From the NCBI GenBank assembly GCA_949318235.1, contig OX439132.1, positions 45,924,641 through 45,988,640 of the forward strand: DNA of 64,000 bases, read 5' to 3'. The notes under the pieces are model-generated. The model made no database searches and had not been told where the DNA came from. It saw only the letters and a list, made by a program, of their open reading frames with translations. Source of the DNA: Ecdyonurus torrentis (Eukaryota > Arthropoda > Insecta > Ephemeroptera > Heptageniidae). Positions 1 through 12,920 of the stretch are shown in pieces. Both the position numbers and the translations under genes were made by a program. Each line of letters starts with the position of its first letter. Position 1 is the stretch's first letter.

Positions 1-1368
1 ACTCTTCAATTTTACAAATTTCGAGGTAAGTAACGCCTGTTATACGTTCCATGAAGCTTATATTTCGTTTATTAATACATATACTTTATTTTTTCAGCAT
101 AAAAATAAATGGGGCAAAGAATTTTGCCAAGAAATAGACGCGGTAAAATTGCATTGACAAAGAGCGGCAAACAGGTGGTGGTAGCCATGACGGTGATGAC
201 GGCAACGCCTCCTTTTTTATTGAATCGAATACAAAAAGAAGATTTTTAATAAATTTTTACCATTTTTATGAATAAAATATGTCCTATAAATAAAATATTG
301 TATTCTTTGTTATGTGTATTGTAATTAGAACTGCTATTTATATGCTAAAAAACTTTAAATTGTGAAATATAGGCTAGATTTTTTTCTCATGTAGAATATG
401 GAGGGGGCAAAACATTGACATTAATAAGCATTTTTCGACGTATTTAAGCCATAAACCCATGTTATGGGTCACGGAAATAGGTACAAAGAGAATTTTAGTA
501 TGCTAAATCATTATTCATTTCGTAATAGCACAATTTATTCCTAAATTAACGTAAAATTAAGGTTCTAAATTTGAGAACAATACAAGCGCATAAAATATGG
601 ACCATAAAATTAAGTTCGTAAGTTCTGTTAATTATATGCTACTTCGAAAGTTTAACTAATGCAAAAATTATTGTTTAGCATGATGTAATACTGTTTGTAA
701 TGTTTTACGCCAATTCTCGTAATTATTTAGACAGTAGAATGACTAGAAAGTGATGAAAGGAAGACTGTCTACTATACGCTCAAACACTCCATACCACCAT
801 AATTTACCTAATTCTACGTTCATTTTAAGATGAATTGTGGTATACAAAATGAATAATGATTTAGCATACTAAAATTCTCTATTTGTACCTATTTCCGTGA
901 CCCATAACATGGGTTTATGGCTTAAATACGTCGAAAAATGCTTATTAATGTCAATGTTTTGCCCCCTCCATATTCTACATGAGAAAAAAATCTAGCCTAT
1001 ATTTCACAATTTAAAGTTTTTTAGCATATAAATAGCAGTTCTAATTACAATACACATAACAAAGAATACAATATTTTATTTATAGGACATATTTTATTCA
1101 TAAAAATGGTAAAAATTTATTAAAAATCTTCTTTTTGTATTCGATTCAATAAAAAAGGAGGCGTTGCCGTCATCACCGTCATGGCTACCACCACCTGTTT
1201 GCCGCTCTTTGTCAATGCAATTTTACCGCGTCTATTTCTTGGCAAAATTCTTTGCCCCATTTATTTTTATGCTGAAAAAATAAAGTATATGTATTAATAA
1301 ACGAAATATAAGCTTCATGGAACGTATAACAGGCGTTACTTACCTCGAAATTTGTAAAATTGAAGAGT
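1..1368. repeat. Large inverted repeat (palindrome), arms ~520 bp, loop ~330 bp
   Basis: Positions 1-520 reappear as their reverse complement at about 849-1368 (position x pairs with 1369-x). The arms are nearly identical; one visible difference is a 2-base indel near 488/881. The loop (about 521-848) is not self-complementary. Each arm has a splice-like layout: a GTAAGT at 26-31, a pyrimidine-rich TTTTTTCAG ending at 97, then a 46-codon open frame at 109-249 (mirrored at 1120-1260 on the minus strand). That short frame matches nothing I recognise and may be chance. The outer boundary may lie upstream of the window. It could be a foldback transposon, an inverted duplication, or an assembly artefact. 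Confidence 0.9.
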
Positions 1369-1690
1369 CCCGAGAGCGACCATTTTTCCTGTCCCAGCTG
1401 CTTTTATATCGACTGAAATATCGAAATAATTTTGAGAGGGAAATAAAAGTCGAACGAGAATGTTCAAAAATTATGCCGAGATGCTAACACAAATGAGTAA
1501 CTTCGAAAAAATAGCAATACAGGGGTGTTTTTAAGGGTTAGAAAACGGGGTCCTTCCCCCATATTTAGGGTTAATTCGGGTTGTGTTAAATTTAAAACAC
1601 ACACTAGCGCCGCTTCGTGGCCGGTGGCGAAAGTTGTAAGTACGTCACTAAGGGAACGCATTCAACATAGGGCAATAACATGTAAGCTCA
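1369..1690. other. Unassigned spacer
   Basis: No gene, RNA or repeat recognised. Short open frames here lack any family features. Confidence 0.5.
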
Positions 1691-3001
1691 GGAGCCTGTG
1701 TCAGACCTATTAGCCTTCTTTGTGTTATAGCTAAGGCTTTTGAAAAAATTGTCTGTGAACAAATTGTTAAATATGTTACGGAAAATAAGGTAATTGATGA
1801 ATACCAATCTGGCTTTAGAAAAAAACACAGTTGTTGCTCAGCTTTACTTAAGATTATGGAAGATCTAAGGAAAGCTATTTCACGCCGAGAAATTACTATT
1901 ATGGTGCTTTTGGTTTTTTCTAAGGCGTTTGACTCGGTTAATGTAGATATATTAAATGCTAAACTTAAAAGTATTAACTTTTCCGACAGTGTATTAAAAT
2001 GGGTATCATCTTATTTAAGCTGCAGAAGTCAAACTGTTGTTGGTAATAATGGTATGCTTTCTGATTGTGAAAAAATATATAGTCTTGCCCAGGGTAGCTG
2101 CCTCTCCCCTCTACTTTTTTCACTGTATACATATGATATTGCAAGAGCCCTAATTCATTGTAATAGACATATGTATGCAGATGATAAACAATTGTATATG
2201 CATACTAAAATAGAAAATATTGTTAATACTATTAAGTGTATAAATGAAGATTTAAAAACTGTTTTTGAGTGGGCTCGTACTCATGGTCTTGAACTTAATA
2301 CTAGTAAAACACAAGCTATTGTTGTTGGTTCTGATAAACTAATCAAAAAGATTGATCTGAATAGTATACCTAAACCTGTGCTAAATGGTGTTGAAGTGGA
2401 GTATTTCTCTTGTGTTAAAAATCTTGGATTAATGATTGATGGTACGCTTTCTTGGAAACAACAAGCTGCTTTTACTAGTCAAAAAGTATATGCTGCGTTA
2501 AATAGTTTATACAAGTTTAGGAGAGATACTCCTATTGATACGCGGGTTAAATTAATTCAAACTCTTGTTCTGCCAATTATTGATTATTGTGATATTGTGT
2601 ATTGTGATGCTACTTCTCAAGTTGAATATAGCTTAGAAAAACTTGTAAATGCATGTATAAGATATATTTATGATTTACGCAAATTTGATCATGTGTCTGA
2701 ATTTTACACCAAATTATCATGGCCTAGAATCACTGAGCGTCGAGAATATCATATTTTATGTCAAATGTATAAAATAATTCATTGTGATCAGCCTCAGTAT
2801 TTAAAAAATATGTTTACACTCATGAGTTCAGTTCACTCTCGCAATACTAGATCTCATAAATATTATTTACAAATACCTAATATTAAAACAGATTGTTTCT
2901 CCTTATTAGGAGCTAAGCTATGGAATAAATTACCTGATGATGTATGTTGTATGTCTACAATCTCAATGTTTAAAAAATCTATTTCTAAAAGATTATGCTA
3001 G
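1691..3001 (+). pseudogene. 5'-truncated LINE reverse transcriptase (CR1/jockey-like)
   Basis: The frame is open from 1679 (after a TAA at 1676) to 3001. LINE similarity begins near 1703 with an RPISLL motif, followed by KAFEKIV and YQSGFRKKHSC. Further on come the motif A region (FSKAFDSVN), QGSCLSPLLFSLYTYDI (motif B), and MYADDKQLY (catalytic YADD at 2174-2185). The C-terminus has the GAKLWNKLPDDV-type tail common in CR1/L2/jockey-group LINEs. The endonuclease and N-terminal RT are missing, as in typical 5'-truncated insertions. The first catalytic aspartate of motif A is replaced by valine (codon GTT at 1913-1915), so the enzyme should be inactive even apart from truncation. The family call rests on motifs; the exact clade is uncertain. 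Confidence 0.9.
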
Positions 3002-3290
3002 TAACTAGCTCATATATTATTGTACTTATCTTTTCTTATTAAAACATAATGTTATAAGTGGACACAAAATAATATGTTAATTATAATTGGTTATTTTTAT
3101 TATTCCATACAGTGTCGTCACTTATTTCCGGTTCAGTTGATAGGACTCATTGTCCTGACTTTTGTTCAATTTTTAATAATTTATTATGTATATTTCATCT
3201 GCTGCTAATTTGTTGTTTGAACAATAAAGACTATATTATTTATTTATTTTATTTTATTTATAATATAATATTTAGGTAGTATATACCATA
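3002..3290 (+). mobile_element. 3' untranslated tail of the LINE
   Basis: Non-coding sequence directly after the RT stop. It has an AATAAA at 3223-3228 and ends in an A/T-rich TATTT-type simple tail, as expected for a LINE 3' end. Confidence 0.6.
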
Positions 3291-3327
3291 ATAATAGTTC
3301 TTTATTTATTATTTTAAACATGAAACC

Positions 3328-3795
3328 GGCCCTGTGGCGCAGTGGTTAGCATGCTTGTTTTCCATGCCGTCGGCCAGCGTTCGATACCTGCAGAGGAACT
3401 TTTCATGAAGAGTCACCTGTGCTTGGTGTGGAATGTTGGTTCGCGGAGTGGCTTGACTTGTGTGTGTGCTACTGAGTTGCAGAGGTCGGCCAGGCATCCA
3501 AGGTAATACTTGGATGTCGGCTGTCCACGCATGCAGTGCACTGTGGTTTCCTGCATGCACCACCCTGTCGAATGACTGGGCAGTTCCTAACTATAGGCCA
3601 GAGCCGCTACCTTATAATTATTTCTACCAACACTCTACCTCTTCCTTCTCTATCCTTTCACCCCTCAAAGGGTAGATCAGGTTTAACATGGGCGCTTGCG
3701 CCTTTCCTGGCTACCTTCTGTCACTTCTCAACGGTCCTCTCGAATACGGGGGCTTAGTAAGACATACAGTAAATATCAAATAAAAAACAAACATG
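3328..3795 (+). mobile_element. tRNA-derived SINE-like element
   Basis: It starts with a tRNA-like head: an A-box-like TGGCGCAGTGG and a B-box-like GTTCGATACC about 40 bases on, both internal RNA polymerase III promoter elements. A tRNA-unrelated body of about 400 bp follows, ending in an A-rich stretch. The tRNA fold is degenerate, so this is a SINE rather than a functional tRNA gene. Only one copy is seen in the window, so its 3' end is approximate. Confidence 0.6.
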
Positions 3796-4089
3796 TAAAT
3801 TACCCAACGGGTGATGAGAAAAAGGCAAGATGCCTATACACTGGACGTGATCTCACACCATAATATCAGACAATACTGCTTCGTCAATAAATAAACATTA
3901 AACAAACACAAAGATGTATCAATTACACTGGCACGAGGGGTTCTAGCCATAACAGGTAGAGCGTTATACAAAGAAACATCTCTTGGAAAAATGAATTTAG
4001 GTATGCAAAGTCACACCTCTCAGAGAGTCTAAAGTGATAGAGCTACCACGTAAACCAGAGCGTCTTTCTTTAATGTATAATCAAAAACA

Positions 4090-4432
4090 TTAAAGCCATA
4101 GACCACATAAAACAAGATGTACTTTTTAATGAATAAACATGAAATGGGATCTTTAAAACTGTTAACAATTTTCACCAGAATAGTAATGTAGCTCCACGAG
4201 AGAGCGTGAAAATTCTGTAAAGTATGCACTTTGCGTGACTATTCACGCTTCTGACGTCAGAAACATGCAAAAATTAGTATGAAAATGTTGTGCGGGTTGC
4301 ATAAATCGACATTTCTGATTACTGCAACGAAGCTACAGTTGGGTTTTGAGACAAACTAAAGTTATTTATGTAACTCCCATCAAGTGTTTTGTGATGTAAA
4401 TGCTTATGTTGTTCTCTGGTCTATTCCTTTAA
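4090..4432 (+). mobile_element. TTAA-flanked MITE (family B), copy 1
   Basis: Flanked by TTAA on both sides, with inverted ends AGCCATAGACC and GGTCTATTCCT. It is homologous to 7080-7420 and 47261-47604. TTAA target duplication is the hallmark of piggyBac-type transposition. No transposase is encoded. It contains TGACGTCA at 4252-4259. Confidence 0.85.
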
Positions 4433-5022
4433 AGTTATATTTGTTTAGTTATTTTAAAGACATGGTATCAATATCAATATATATCCACAATATGGTTGTA
4501 CCCTAAGTATCTCTGGGTACTCATCATTCATCAATGATTCGATACATTCAATGATCAATGGTATTCGATACTTTTTGAAAAAAAATCATAGTATTTTATT
4601 TACAATTTCAAATAGCAAGCCAGTTTTCGCGCGCTCTGTTGTACCAACGAATCAGCGCGTGCAGCTGAGAGGGCACTGTGTATAAAAGCGCACTGCCACT
4701 TATTACTTCACTATTTATCGACTATTTGCACCAAAAATCATCGACTATATAGTCGACTATTTTGTCAAAATTGATCGACTATTTTTGCGCTCTCTATTCA
4801 TCATACTCGCATCGACAATAGCCCCTACAGGATTGAATATTTAGTGAAAATACACTCGAGCTTTCAATGCATTTCGTAGTTATACTATTGAAATTATTTG
4901 TGCATTTAGATTAAATATTTTGTATCTTGGGTTAAGTAATTGCAGTAAAATAATTATACTGCATAGCCAACAAAAATAACAAAGAATTATGTTTTACACT
5001 ATATAATATGTACTCTATAATA
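4433..5022. other. Unassigned; TATA-like motif and TCGACTAT repeats
   Basis: No gene recognised. GTATAAAAG near 4680 resembles a TATA box, and the motif TCGACTAT recurs several times at about 4718-4790. This could be one end of a DNA transposon, but no partner end was found. Confidence 0.35.
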
Positions 5023-5186
5023 TTGACTAGTAAAGGAACAACGGTTTTGAGGCAGACTATAAGCGGTTTCGGTCACATCCGCTTCCGTTTCTTCCTACTA
5101 CGCATGAGCAGTAAGTCGAAACGGAAGCGGATGTGACCGACATTGCTTAAAGTCGACTTCAAAACAGTTGTTCCTTTATTAGTCAA
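5023..5186. mobile_element. Short MITE (family A), copy 1
   Basis: Terminal inverted repeats of the form TTGACTAGTAAAGGAACAAC at 5023, with the complement ending at 5186. A second internal inverted pair is based on CACATCCGCTTCCGTTTC. Homologous copies lie at 12921-13079 and 22326-22489. It is non-coding. Confidence 0.85.
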
Positions 5187-5429
5187 TTAGGTTTTATTTG
5201 TTTCAGTGTTGAGTTGAGTTCAATGTCTCTCTTGCATATGTTTGTTTTATTGCGTTACTTTACGTTGAGTGAATTTTTGTACACAAATGTGTTTTTATTT
5301 TACTTAAATTATTTAAATCATGAAAGTGCTGAGTAGAAATATAAAAACACAAAGTTCAAACAAATTAGCGTCTTTTTTTTTAGTGAGTTCTCATTAAAAG
5401 TTGAGTTGTTTGTGAAAACTATATATACG

Positions 5430-6009
<580 letters not shown>

Positions 6010-6205
6010 AACACTCGGCGATGACCTTTTTATTCGCCACTTTTTCTTCTCCATACGTCTAACAAAAGTTGCGAATGAACAAGAGCAGTGAATGAAGGAC
6101 TTACATGTTCACAACTTTACGTTCTGTTCTGCCACCGCAAATTACAAAACTTCATCAAAACTTTATCGTCAGGTTATTACTTCACAAATATAACGCTCAT
6201 TGCTC

Positions 6206-6207
<2 letters not shown>

Positions 6208-6241
<34 letters not shown>
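6208..6241. repeat. Poly-T tract
   Basis: Uninterrupted T run of about 33 bases within otherwise unassigned sequence (6010-6350). Confidence 0.95.
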
Positions 6242-6242
<1 letters not shown>

Positions 6243-6350
6243 TAATAACTCTTTTCAACACATAACATCTTCCTTTTTTTTACTTAACATCGCAAAAAAA
6301 AAAAAATCGTACGATAATCAATTTTATTTTTATTATTATTATCACAAATA

Positions 6351-6727
6351 CCGAGCTGGTATGGCCGAGTGGTGAAGGCAGCTGACTTGCAACTGTGTAC
6401 TCCTCACCGAGTATAGGTTCGAGCCACTGCTGGGTGCGTACGTGAAGTGTGAGAGCACAACACGTTGCACGATGCATGTTTACATGCATTCCATGACGAC
6501 GCACAGTATTCGTGAGGTGCATGATCGATGTGATTGCACCGACCAGCCTGCCTAGATGTTTCCACGGTTTCTCTAGGCTGTCATGGTGAATGCCGGGCTG
6601 TGTACTTAGGCCGTGGCCGGCCCGTGTATGCTTTTCTATTAATTGGAAAGTCCTTACCTGTCGATAAGACAATGTCTTGACTGGGACTGGGATTGGTGTA
6701 TAGCACAATAACACAATATGGCAAGCA

Positions 6728-6759
<32 letters not shown>
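6351..6759 (+). mobile_element. tRNA-derived SINE (family S), full-length with poly-A tail
   Basis: The head resembles a class II (Ser/Leu-like) tRNA: A-box TGGCCGAGTGG at about 6363 and B-box GGTTCGAGCC at about 6417. The body is unrelated to tRNA and the element ends in a 29-base A run (6731-6759). Related copies are at 54826-55078 (plus) and, interrupted, at 15902-16577 (minus). This is the most complete copy in the window. Confidence 0.85.
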
Positions 6760-7079
6760 CATTGATACTTGTCGATCGGTGTATAATTGCCATTTATTTG
6801 CTATTTGGTGCATTTACATAATATATGGCATACTATATAACATGATTGCATATAATGTGATATGTCTATTATTGAACTGCAAATGTAAGAGATTTTAAGG
6901 CAATATTAAAAAGGGAACGATTTGTCAACAGAAAATAACACTGTCTTCTTTGGAGAAACTAAGCCTGATCCTTTAGATACTAAATTATCCAGGTAATAAA
7001 ATAAATATAGCACACCTAGCCATTAAATTGATATCATTTTTCTATATTTTATTTATTGTCATTATTGAATATTATTGTT

Positions 7080-7420
7080 GTAGCCATAGACCATATAAAA
7101 CAACATGTGCTTTTTAATGAATAAACATGAAATGGGATCTTCAAAATTGATGACAATTTTTGCCAGAATGTTAATGTAGCCCCACGAGAAAGCGTGAAAA
7201 AACTGTAAAGTATGCAATTTGCGTGAAAATTCATCTTTATGACGTCAGAAACATGCAAAAATTAGTGTGAAAATGTTGTGCGGGTTGCAGAAATGGAATT
7301 TTCTGATCACTGCTACGGAGCTACAGTTGGGTTTTGAGACAAAATAAAGTTATTTATGTAAGTCCCATCAATTGTTTTTTTAATATAAATGCTTATGTCT
7401 TTCTCTGGTCTATGCCTTTG
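7080..7420 (+). mobile_element. MITE family B, copy 2
   Basis: Homologous throughout to 4090-4432, with ends GCCATAGACCA and TGGTCTATGCC. The flanking TTAA is not preserved here, which suggests an older copy. It contains TGACGTCA at 7240-7247. Confidence 0.85.
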
Positions 7421-7656
7421 TGTTATTGTGTGTTATGACTTGTTCTACTCTGTTAAGACATGGAACATATTATGTAATAAAATCTTATATCTTATATCAT
7501 ACCCTGCTATTATTTATATGTGGTTAAGTGTCGAATAGATGTTTGCGTCTCAGGTGCGTCCGAGAAAATTCATGGTTTAAAATGTTACGCAAAAGTCTTT
7601 AAAAGCAAAATACCGTTCGTCCGGTATATCTGTTCATTGTCGGCTTACGAAGTCAG

Positions 7657-7706
7657 AAAACAACGTTCGATCCGATACCAAAGATATCGGATCGAACGTT
7701 GTTTTA
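7657..7706. repeat. Short perfect hairpin
   Basis: AACAACGTTCGATCCGATA is followed by a short loop and its exact reverse complement. It may be a tiny foldback element. Confidence 0.8.
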
Positions 7707-7871
7707 AGATATCGTTTGACAGATAGAATTTCTAAATATCGACTACTCTGAAACTGATATATAGAAATTCACCCTCTGGTCTGCAATGAATGATACTGCT
7801 TGGTTATATATAATGATTATTTAAAAGAAACTAAACAGTCATAACAAAAACTTAGTTGTTGTGTATAGCGA

Positions 7872-8066
<195 letters not shown>

Positions 8067-8127
8067 TCTCTCCCTCAACGAAACTAGAAATAATATCAGG
8101 AAGTGAAAAAAAAATTGTGTGCCATAT

Positions 8128-8161
<34 letters not shown>

Positions 8162-8218
8162 ATTTTTGCAATTCCCGAGGTTTTGATCGCGGGAAAATAT
8201 TTTTACCACAAAATTAAG

Positions 8219-8528
8219 TATAGGGTGGTTTCATTCATGTTAAAGTCAACGTCATAAGTGAGTACTAAATAACATTGGCTGGTATAGGAAAAAAGGTACA
8301 TTTTGCCAGTTTAAAAATACTTCGCGATTTTTTTGAGAGCATTGATGCTGTTAATAGGTTGAATTAGTATCTCAAGTATGCAAGAAAAATAATAATGACC
8401 AAAAAATACCTAATTTTCCAAAGAAAATAGCCAAAAACTATGTTTGCCCTATGCTGAGCAATGTTATTCATTACTCAAGATGAGCATCGAAAAGCACTCA
8501 GAATGACGTCATGCGCACACACCCTATA
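8219..8528 (+). mobile_element. MITE family C (TATAGGGTG ends), copy 1
   Basis: It starts TATAGGGTG and ends CACACCCTATA. Copies lie at 11964-12270, 22784-23094, 28126-28530 and 54095-54410. The TA-bounded ends suggest mariner-type mobilisation. It is non-coding and carries TGACGTCA at 8504-8511. Confidence 0.85.
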
Positions 8529-8813
8529 ATATTCAGCCTATATCACAATCACAAAAGATACATACAATTCTTTGTCTCTTCTGTACATTGAATCGACGTT
8601 CGTTACTTTTTTTCTCTATACATCCTTCTGTGTCTACATATATATGTTTATTTTCTTTTATTATTATTTTTCAATTACTGATACTACCTTTTTGTTTACT
8701 TAAAAAATATAATTGAATAATTTTTTATAATAATAAAATATATAATATGAAACTTTTGTTATTGTTTATTATAAAATAACGTATACAAAAAATAGTGTTC
8801 GTGTGTTTGTATT

Positions 8814-8818
<5 letters not shown>

Positions 8819-8870
<52 letters not shown>

Positions 8871-8913
8871 AATTGTGTTCTAAGAGCAACTATGTTCATC
8901 ATAGGCTTGGCTG

Positions 8914-9000
<87 letters not shown>
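8819..9000. repeat. Facing (GA)n and (CT)n tracts
   Basis: (GA)n at 8819-8868 and (CT)n at 8917-9000 are separated by about 48 bases of unique sequence. They are complementary to each other and could pair as a hairpin. Confidence 0.95.
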
Positions 9001-9003
<3 letters not shown>

Positions 9004-9310
9004 GTGTACGTCATAACAAAATTTGCGCGATGAAATGTAATAAAGAAATTTGCAAGTAAAAAAGAGAGAAAAGAAGAAAAAAAGAGGATTCAAAACAAGG
9101 AAAAAGAAAATAATCAAGTTTACTAAACATCAAACACAATTTCTCTCTCTCTCTCTCTTCTTATTTGCTAAGTTGAAGTCTTTAGTTTGATGTAATTTAC
9201 ATTTATATCTTTGTCTTGACGAGAAGACGTGACGAGTGTTGTGAATATAACGACATCAGGAATATAATTATAATAGTAATCGGCGAAAGTTGAATAATAA
9301 AGAACTTGTG

Positions 9311-9345
9311 TGTACAGCTCTGGACAAAAGCTACCATACCTGTAG
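9311..9345 (+). mobile_element. Solo end of a Tc1/mariner-like MITE
   Basis: TACAGCTCTGGACAAAAG matches the inverted ends of the complete element at 26817-26940. No matching second end was found nearby. Confidence 0.45.
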
Positions 9346-9646
9346 TTTCCTTACAAAAAAAACTACTTTTTAAGACTTTTTATCATAGACTCAAGGTTGC
9401 AATGTTGTTACAGAAAGGTTTTTTTTACCAGACTAATTTTGCAAGGTTCCTCTCGAGATTCCTGAGAGCACATAGAGGAACGTTCCTGAAGGTTCATCTT
9501 ACATCAGGATGTCCGTAAGAGCATCCTTTACATGTTTCCTAAGGAACTTGAGGAGTTCCTTACTTCCTAAGAAGGTCCCTACGTGGTAAGAAAGCATTGG
9601 AGGTAATATATCTATACCGTTTAGAAACTTTGGTCTTGAGATGTGC

Positions 9647-9795
9647 AGTCATTTGACTAAAAAATGAATTTCTATTAGCATATGGGAATAACATGTATTT
9701 ATATATAGAGTTTTACGTCAACTGAAATCTCCATCTGACTGCATTGTATGGCCATAAGCCAATAGAAATTCATTTTTAAGTAAAATGACTGTACG
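9647..9795. mobile_element. Small foldback MITE (family E), copy 1
   Basis: The ends are inverted copies of each other: AGTCATTTGACTAAAAAATG near 9650 and the complementary form ending near 9792. The interior matches 39680-39785 on the opposite strand. Confidence 0.7.
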
Positions 9796-9820
9796 TGTTA
9801 TTTACAGTGGCTTCACAGAG

Positions 9821-10266
9821 ATGAGGAAGACTAATGATTTTTGGGACAGTATTTGAGCACATTTTTAGAAAGAGTATAATTAGTAGATTCTATTGACGTC
9901 AGCAATTAATTAATGATTTAAAAGTGGCGGCCACGCCCTTAAGAAGCCTGTGCCGTTAGTCATTTGTTTGAATTTGCAGCGGAGTCTGATCTTCTTCTGC
10001 AAATTTGGATACGAGATTTTAAATTTTACGCGAATTTTTAAATTCTCGTATCCAAATATGCAGAAGAAGATCAGACTCCGCAGCAAATTCAAACAAATGA
10101 CTAACGGCACAGGCTTCATGGGGGCGTGGCCGCCACTTTTAAATCATGAATTAATCGCTGAAATTTAAGTAATAAAGGTAAATATTGACGTCAATAGAAT
10201 CTACTAATTATGCTCTTTCTAAAAATGTGCTCAAATACTGTCCCAAAAATCATTAGTCTTCCTCAT
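9821..10266. mobile_element. Palindromic foldback element, 446 bp (family D)
   Basis: Nearly the whole element is one inverted repeat centred near 10030. The left half from ATGAGGAAGACTAATGATTT is mirrored at the right end. An AAAGTGGCGGCCACGCCC segment lies in both arms, and TGACGTCA occurs at 9894 and 10186. Open frames on both strands simply mirror each other. It encodes no protein. Confidence 0.9.
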
Positions 10267-10281
10267 TGACATCATTACTGC

Positions 10282-10404
10282 ATATATGAACGCTTCAGAT
10301 TCAAAAACAGACATTCGACATTGATTGCAACTGTAATTTTCTCTTACTAAGTGGGAGAGAAATAACCCTTGCCTACTTGCTTTTGCATTTGACGCATTCA
10401 TATA
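10282..10404. mobile_element. Small MITE (family M), copy 1
   Basis: Imperfect inverted ends (TATATGAACGCTTCAGATTC against the complement of GCATTTGACGCATTCATATA). It is related to 13637-13763. Confidence 0.55.
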
Positions 10405-11272
10405 GTAAATAACATATTATTTTGTAACTACATTGATTATTAATTAAAATATATAATATACAAATCTTATTTATATATTCTCAATTAAAGCACTGATAAA
10501 AATATTTTAATAAATTTATAGCATTAAAAGATTATTATAAAATTTAAAAACTATCGATATATGCATTTCTTTAAAAATAATGTATATATTGTTATTTATA
10601 ACATAATGAATTGTAACTGACTGTACTGTAAAACAGTTGGGTTAAATTGAGAGGTTTGTAGCCTGATTTCTCCCAATAAAATCCGTTAATTACTATTGTT
10701 ATTAATTATTATAAGTAACATCATTATAGCCACTGTAAAATACAACATAAATAATGGAGATATCGATCTTAATAAAATCAAGCATCAACGTAATAAATAA
10801 ATAAATAAATAAATAAACGTAATAAATAATAACGTAATAAAATCAAAATCAATCAATTTATACTGTATATTAATTTTTATACGTGTATATTTAAAACAGT
10901 TTTATCATGAAAAGAGTTGAAAATCTTTGAAGTATATTTTACTGTTATATAACTATAGCTTTGTGGCTCAGACATTGTAATGTATATTATACTATAATAT
11001 GCATCGTATTAATGGTCATGCAGCTTCAAACGACGTTAAAATCAATACTGTAGTACTATAGTACATTACATTGGTATTACTTTTAAGAGAGAGTAAGCTA
11101 CTGAAAATGTTCAGTACTTGCAGACCATAATTATCACATCAACTTTTGTACACGGGGAAAAATTTTCTACTCACGTTACCAAAATAAAAATGTTATAATT
11201 ATGATAGCTCATTTGCAGTAATATTTATTAAAACATTATCAATGATAGCCTCTTTAGCCCCAGTACACAAAT
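10405..11272. other. Unassigned AT-rich sequence
   Basis: No gene or RNA seen. It holds a short (AAAT)n run near 10795-10820 and otherwise non-repetitive AT-rich DNA. Confidence 0.5.
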
Positions 11273-11455
<183 letters not shown>

Positions 11456-11963
11456 CAAAAAAAAAATAAATAAATAAAGATGTTTATTTAGTTTTTACTA
11501 ATTCAGCTATACATCAATATTACATTTTTTAGTACATTTGGTATTTCTGTTTTAAGATTAATTGTAAATAATAAATATATCAATTAATAATATATTACAT
11601 TTGTCTACATAAATAGTCACATTTTGTTAAATATTTTATTTTTTTAATATATTCTTAAATAAATTTATATTACTATCTATAAGTGGACATCAGATAATTC
11701 AATAAAAAAATAGAAGAATCGAAAAAATTGAGATAAGAATACAAAAATTGGACGAGAAAACGCCCCTGAATTTACGTGATTTTTAACGCTATTTTGAGCA
11801 TTTGAGGGTCCGCAAGAGTAAAAAAAAACCTTTATTAAAAAGGAGCATATTTTTGTCATTCTGATCGAGAGCTGCACAAAAACGTCGTTAAAATTTATAA
11901 CAATTAAATAATTTTTAAAAAAGATGGTAACTGAAGAGGATAATACTGCATAATAATTATGTT
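11456..11963. other. Unassigned AT-rich sequence
   Basis: No gene, RNA or clear repeat recognised. Confidence 0.5.
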
Positions 11964-12270
11964 ATATAGAGTCTATGCATTCATGTTAAAGTCAACGCCA
12001 CGTTGGATAACTCAATAACATGGGTGGCATAGGAAAAAAAAAATGCCATAGTTTAAAACCACTATGCAATATTTTTGAGAGCATTGATGCTGTAAAGATG
12101 TTAAATTAGTATCTCAAATATGTGAGAAAAATAACAATAACAAAAAATTAACCGATTTCCTAAAGAAAATTGGCTCAAATGAAGTTTTTCCTATGCTGAG
12201 CAATGTTATGCACTACTCCAGTATGGCCTCCAAGCGCAATAAATATGACGTCATCCGCATACACCCTATA
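11964..12270 (+). mobile_element. MITE family C, copy 2
   Basis: Homologous to 8219-8528, ending ACACCCTATA. It carries TGACGTCA at 12246-12253. Confidence 0.8.
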
Positions 12271-12426
12271 GCATAACTATTATCTTGTACAGCATAATTA
12301 TTTATGTTGTTCTAATTTAGCATCATTTATGCTATAATGATATAAATGAAGCATAAATTTTGTGATTTATTCCTTATTCCTTATTATTCCTTACGTATTA
12401 AAAGCAGGCAAATCCTGCAAATAATG

Positions 12427-12557
12427 ATAGGTAAACATTAGTGTGAAACAGGTATTGATATACTACAATAATACCTAATGCAGGTAAAACAATACAATGA
12501 AGGTGCACCGTGCACTTAATTCCAGTAAATACCTGTTTCAGGCTAATATTTACCTAT
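12427..12557. mobile_element. Small inverted-repeat element
   Basis: ATAGGTAAACATTAG and GAAACAGGTATT at the left are mirrored by complementary sequence at the right end (about 12525-12557). It is a non-coding MITE-like element, single copy in the window. Confidence 0.65.
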
Positions 12558-12875
12558 TAAAATTTACAACATTCATGTATGTACTGCAATTATTAGTAAT
12601 TTTAATCCGAGTATAAACAAATTATATCCATGAAAATAATAAGTTAAATATTTTAAAAATAATTAATATTAATGAGTTATTTTGTTTCTAAATAATTATT
12701 TTGTTATAATATTTTTAACTACTGAATTTTCTTGCAGAATTGGTGCTATATAGAATTTAAAAAAAATAATAAAAAAAATAGAACTTTTAAAATGAACAAT
12801 TTCCTTACTGCCGTGAGATATTTCGTACCCCAACAAAATAAAAACCTAAAAAGAAAAAAAAAAATCTAATTAGTA

Positions 12876-12913
<38 letters not shown>

Positions 12914-12920
12914 ATACCTA

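Noticed and set aside
4675..4700. TATA-box promoter at GTATAAAAG
   Set aside because: No gene begins downstream and single TATA-like words are common in AT-rich DNA.
9910..10168. Mirror-image frames of about 70 codons
   Set aside because: Both come from the arms of the palindromic element; they are the same sequence read twice.
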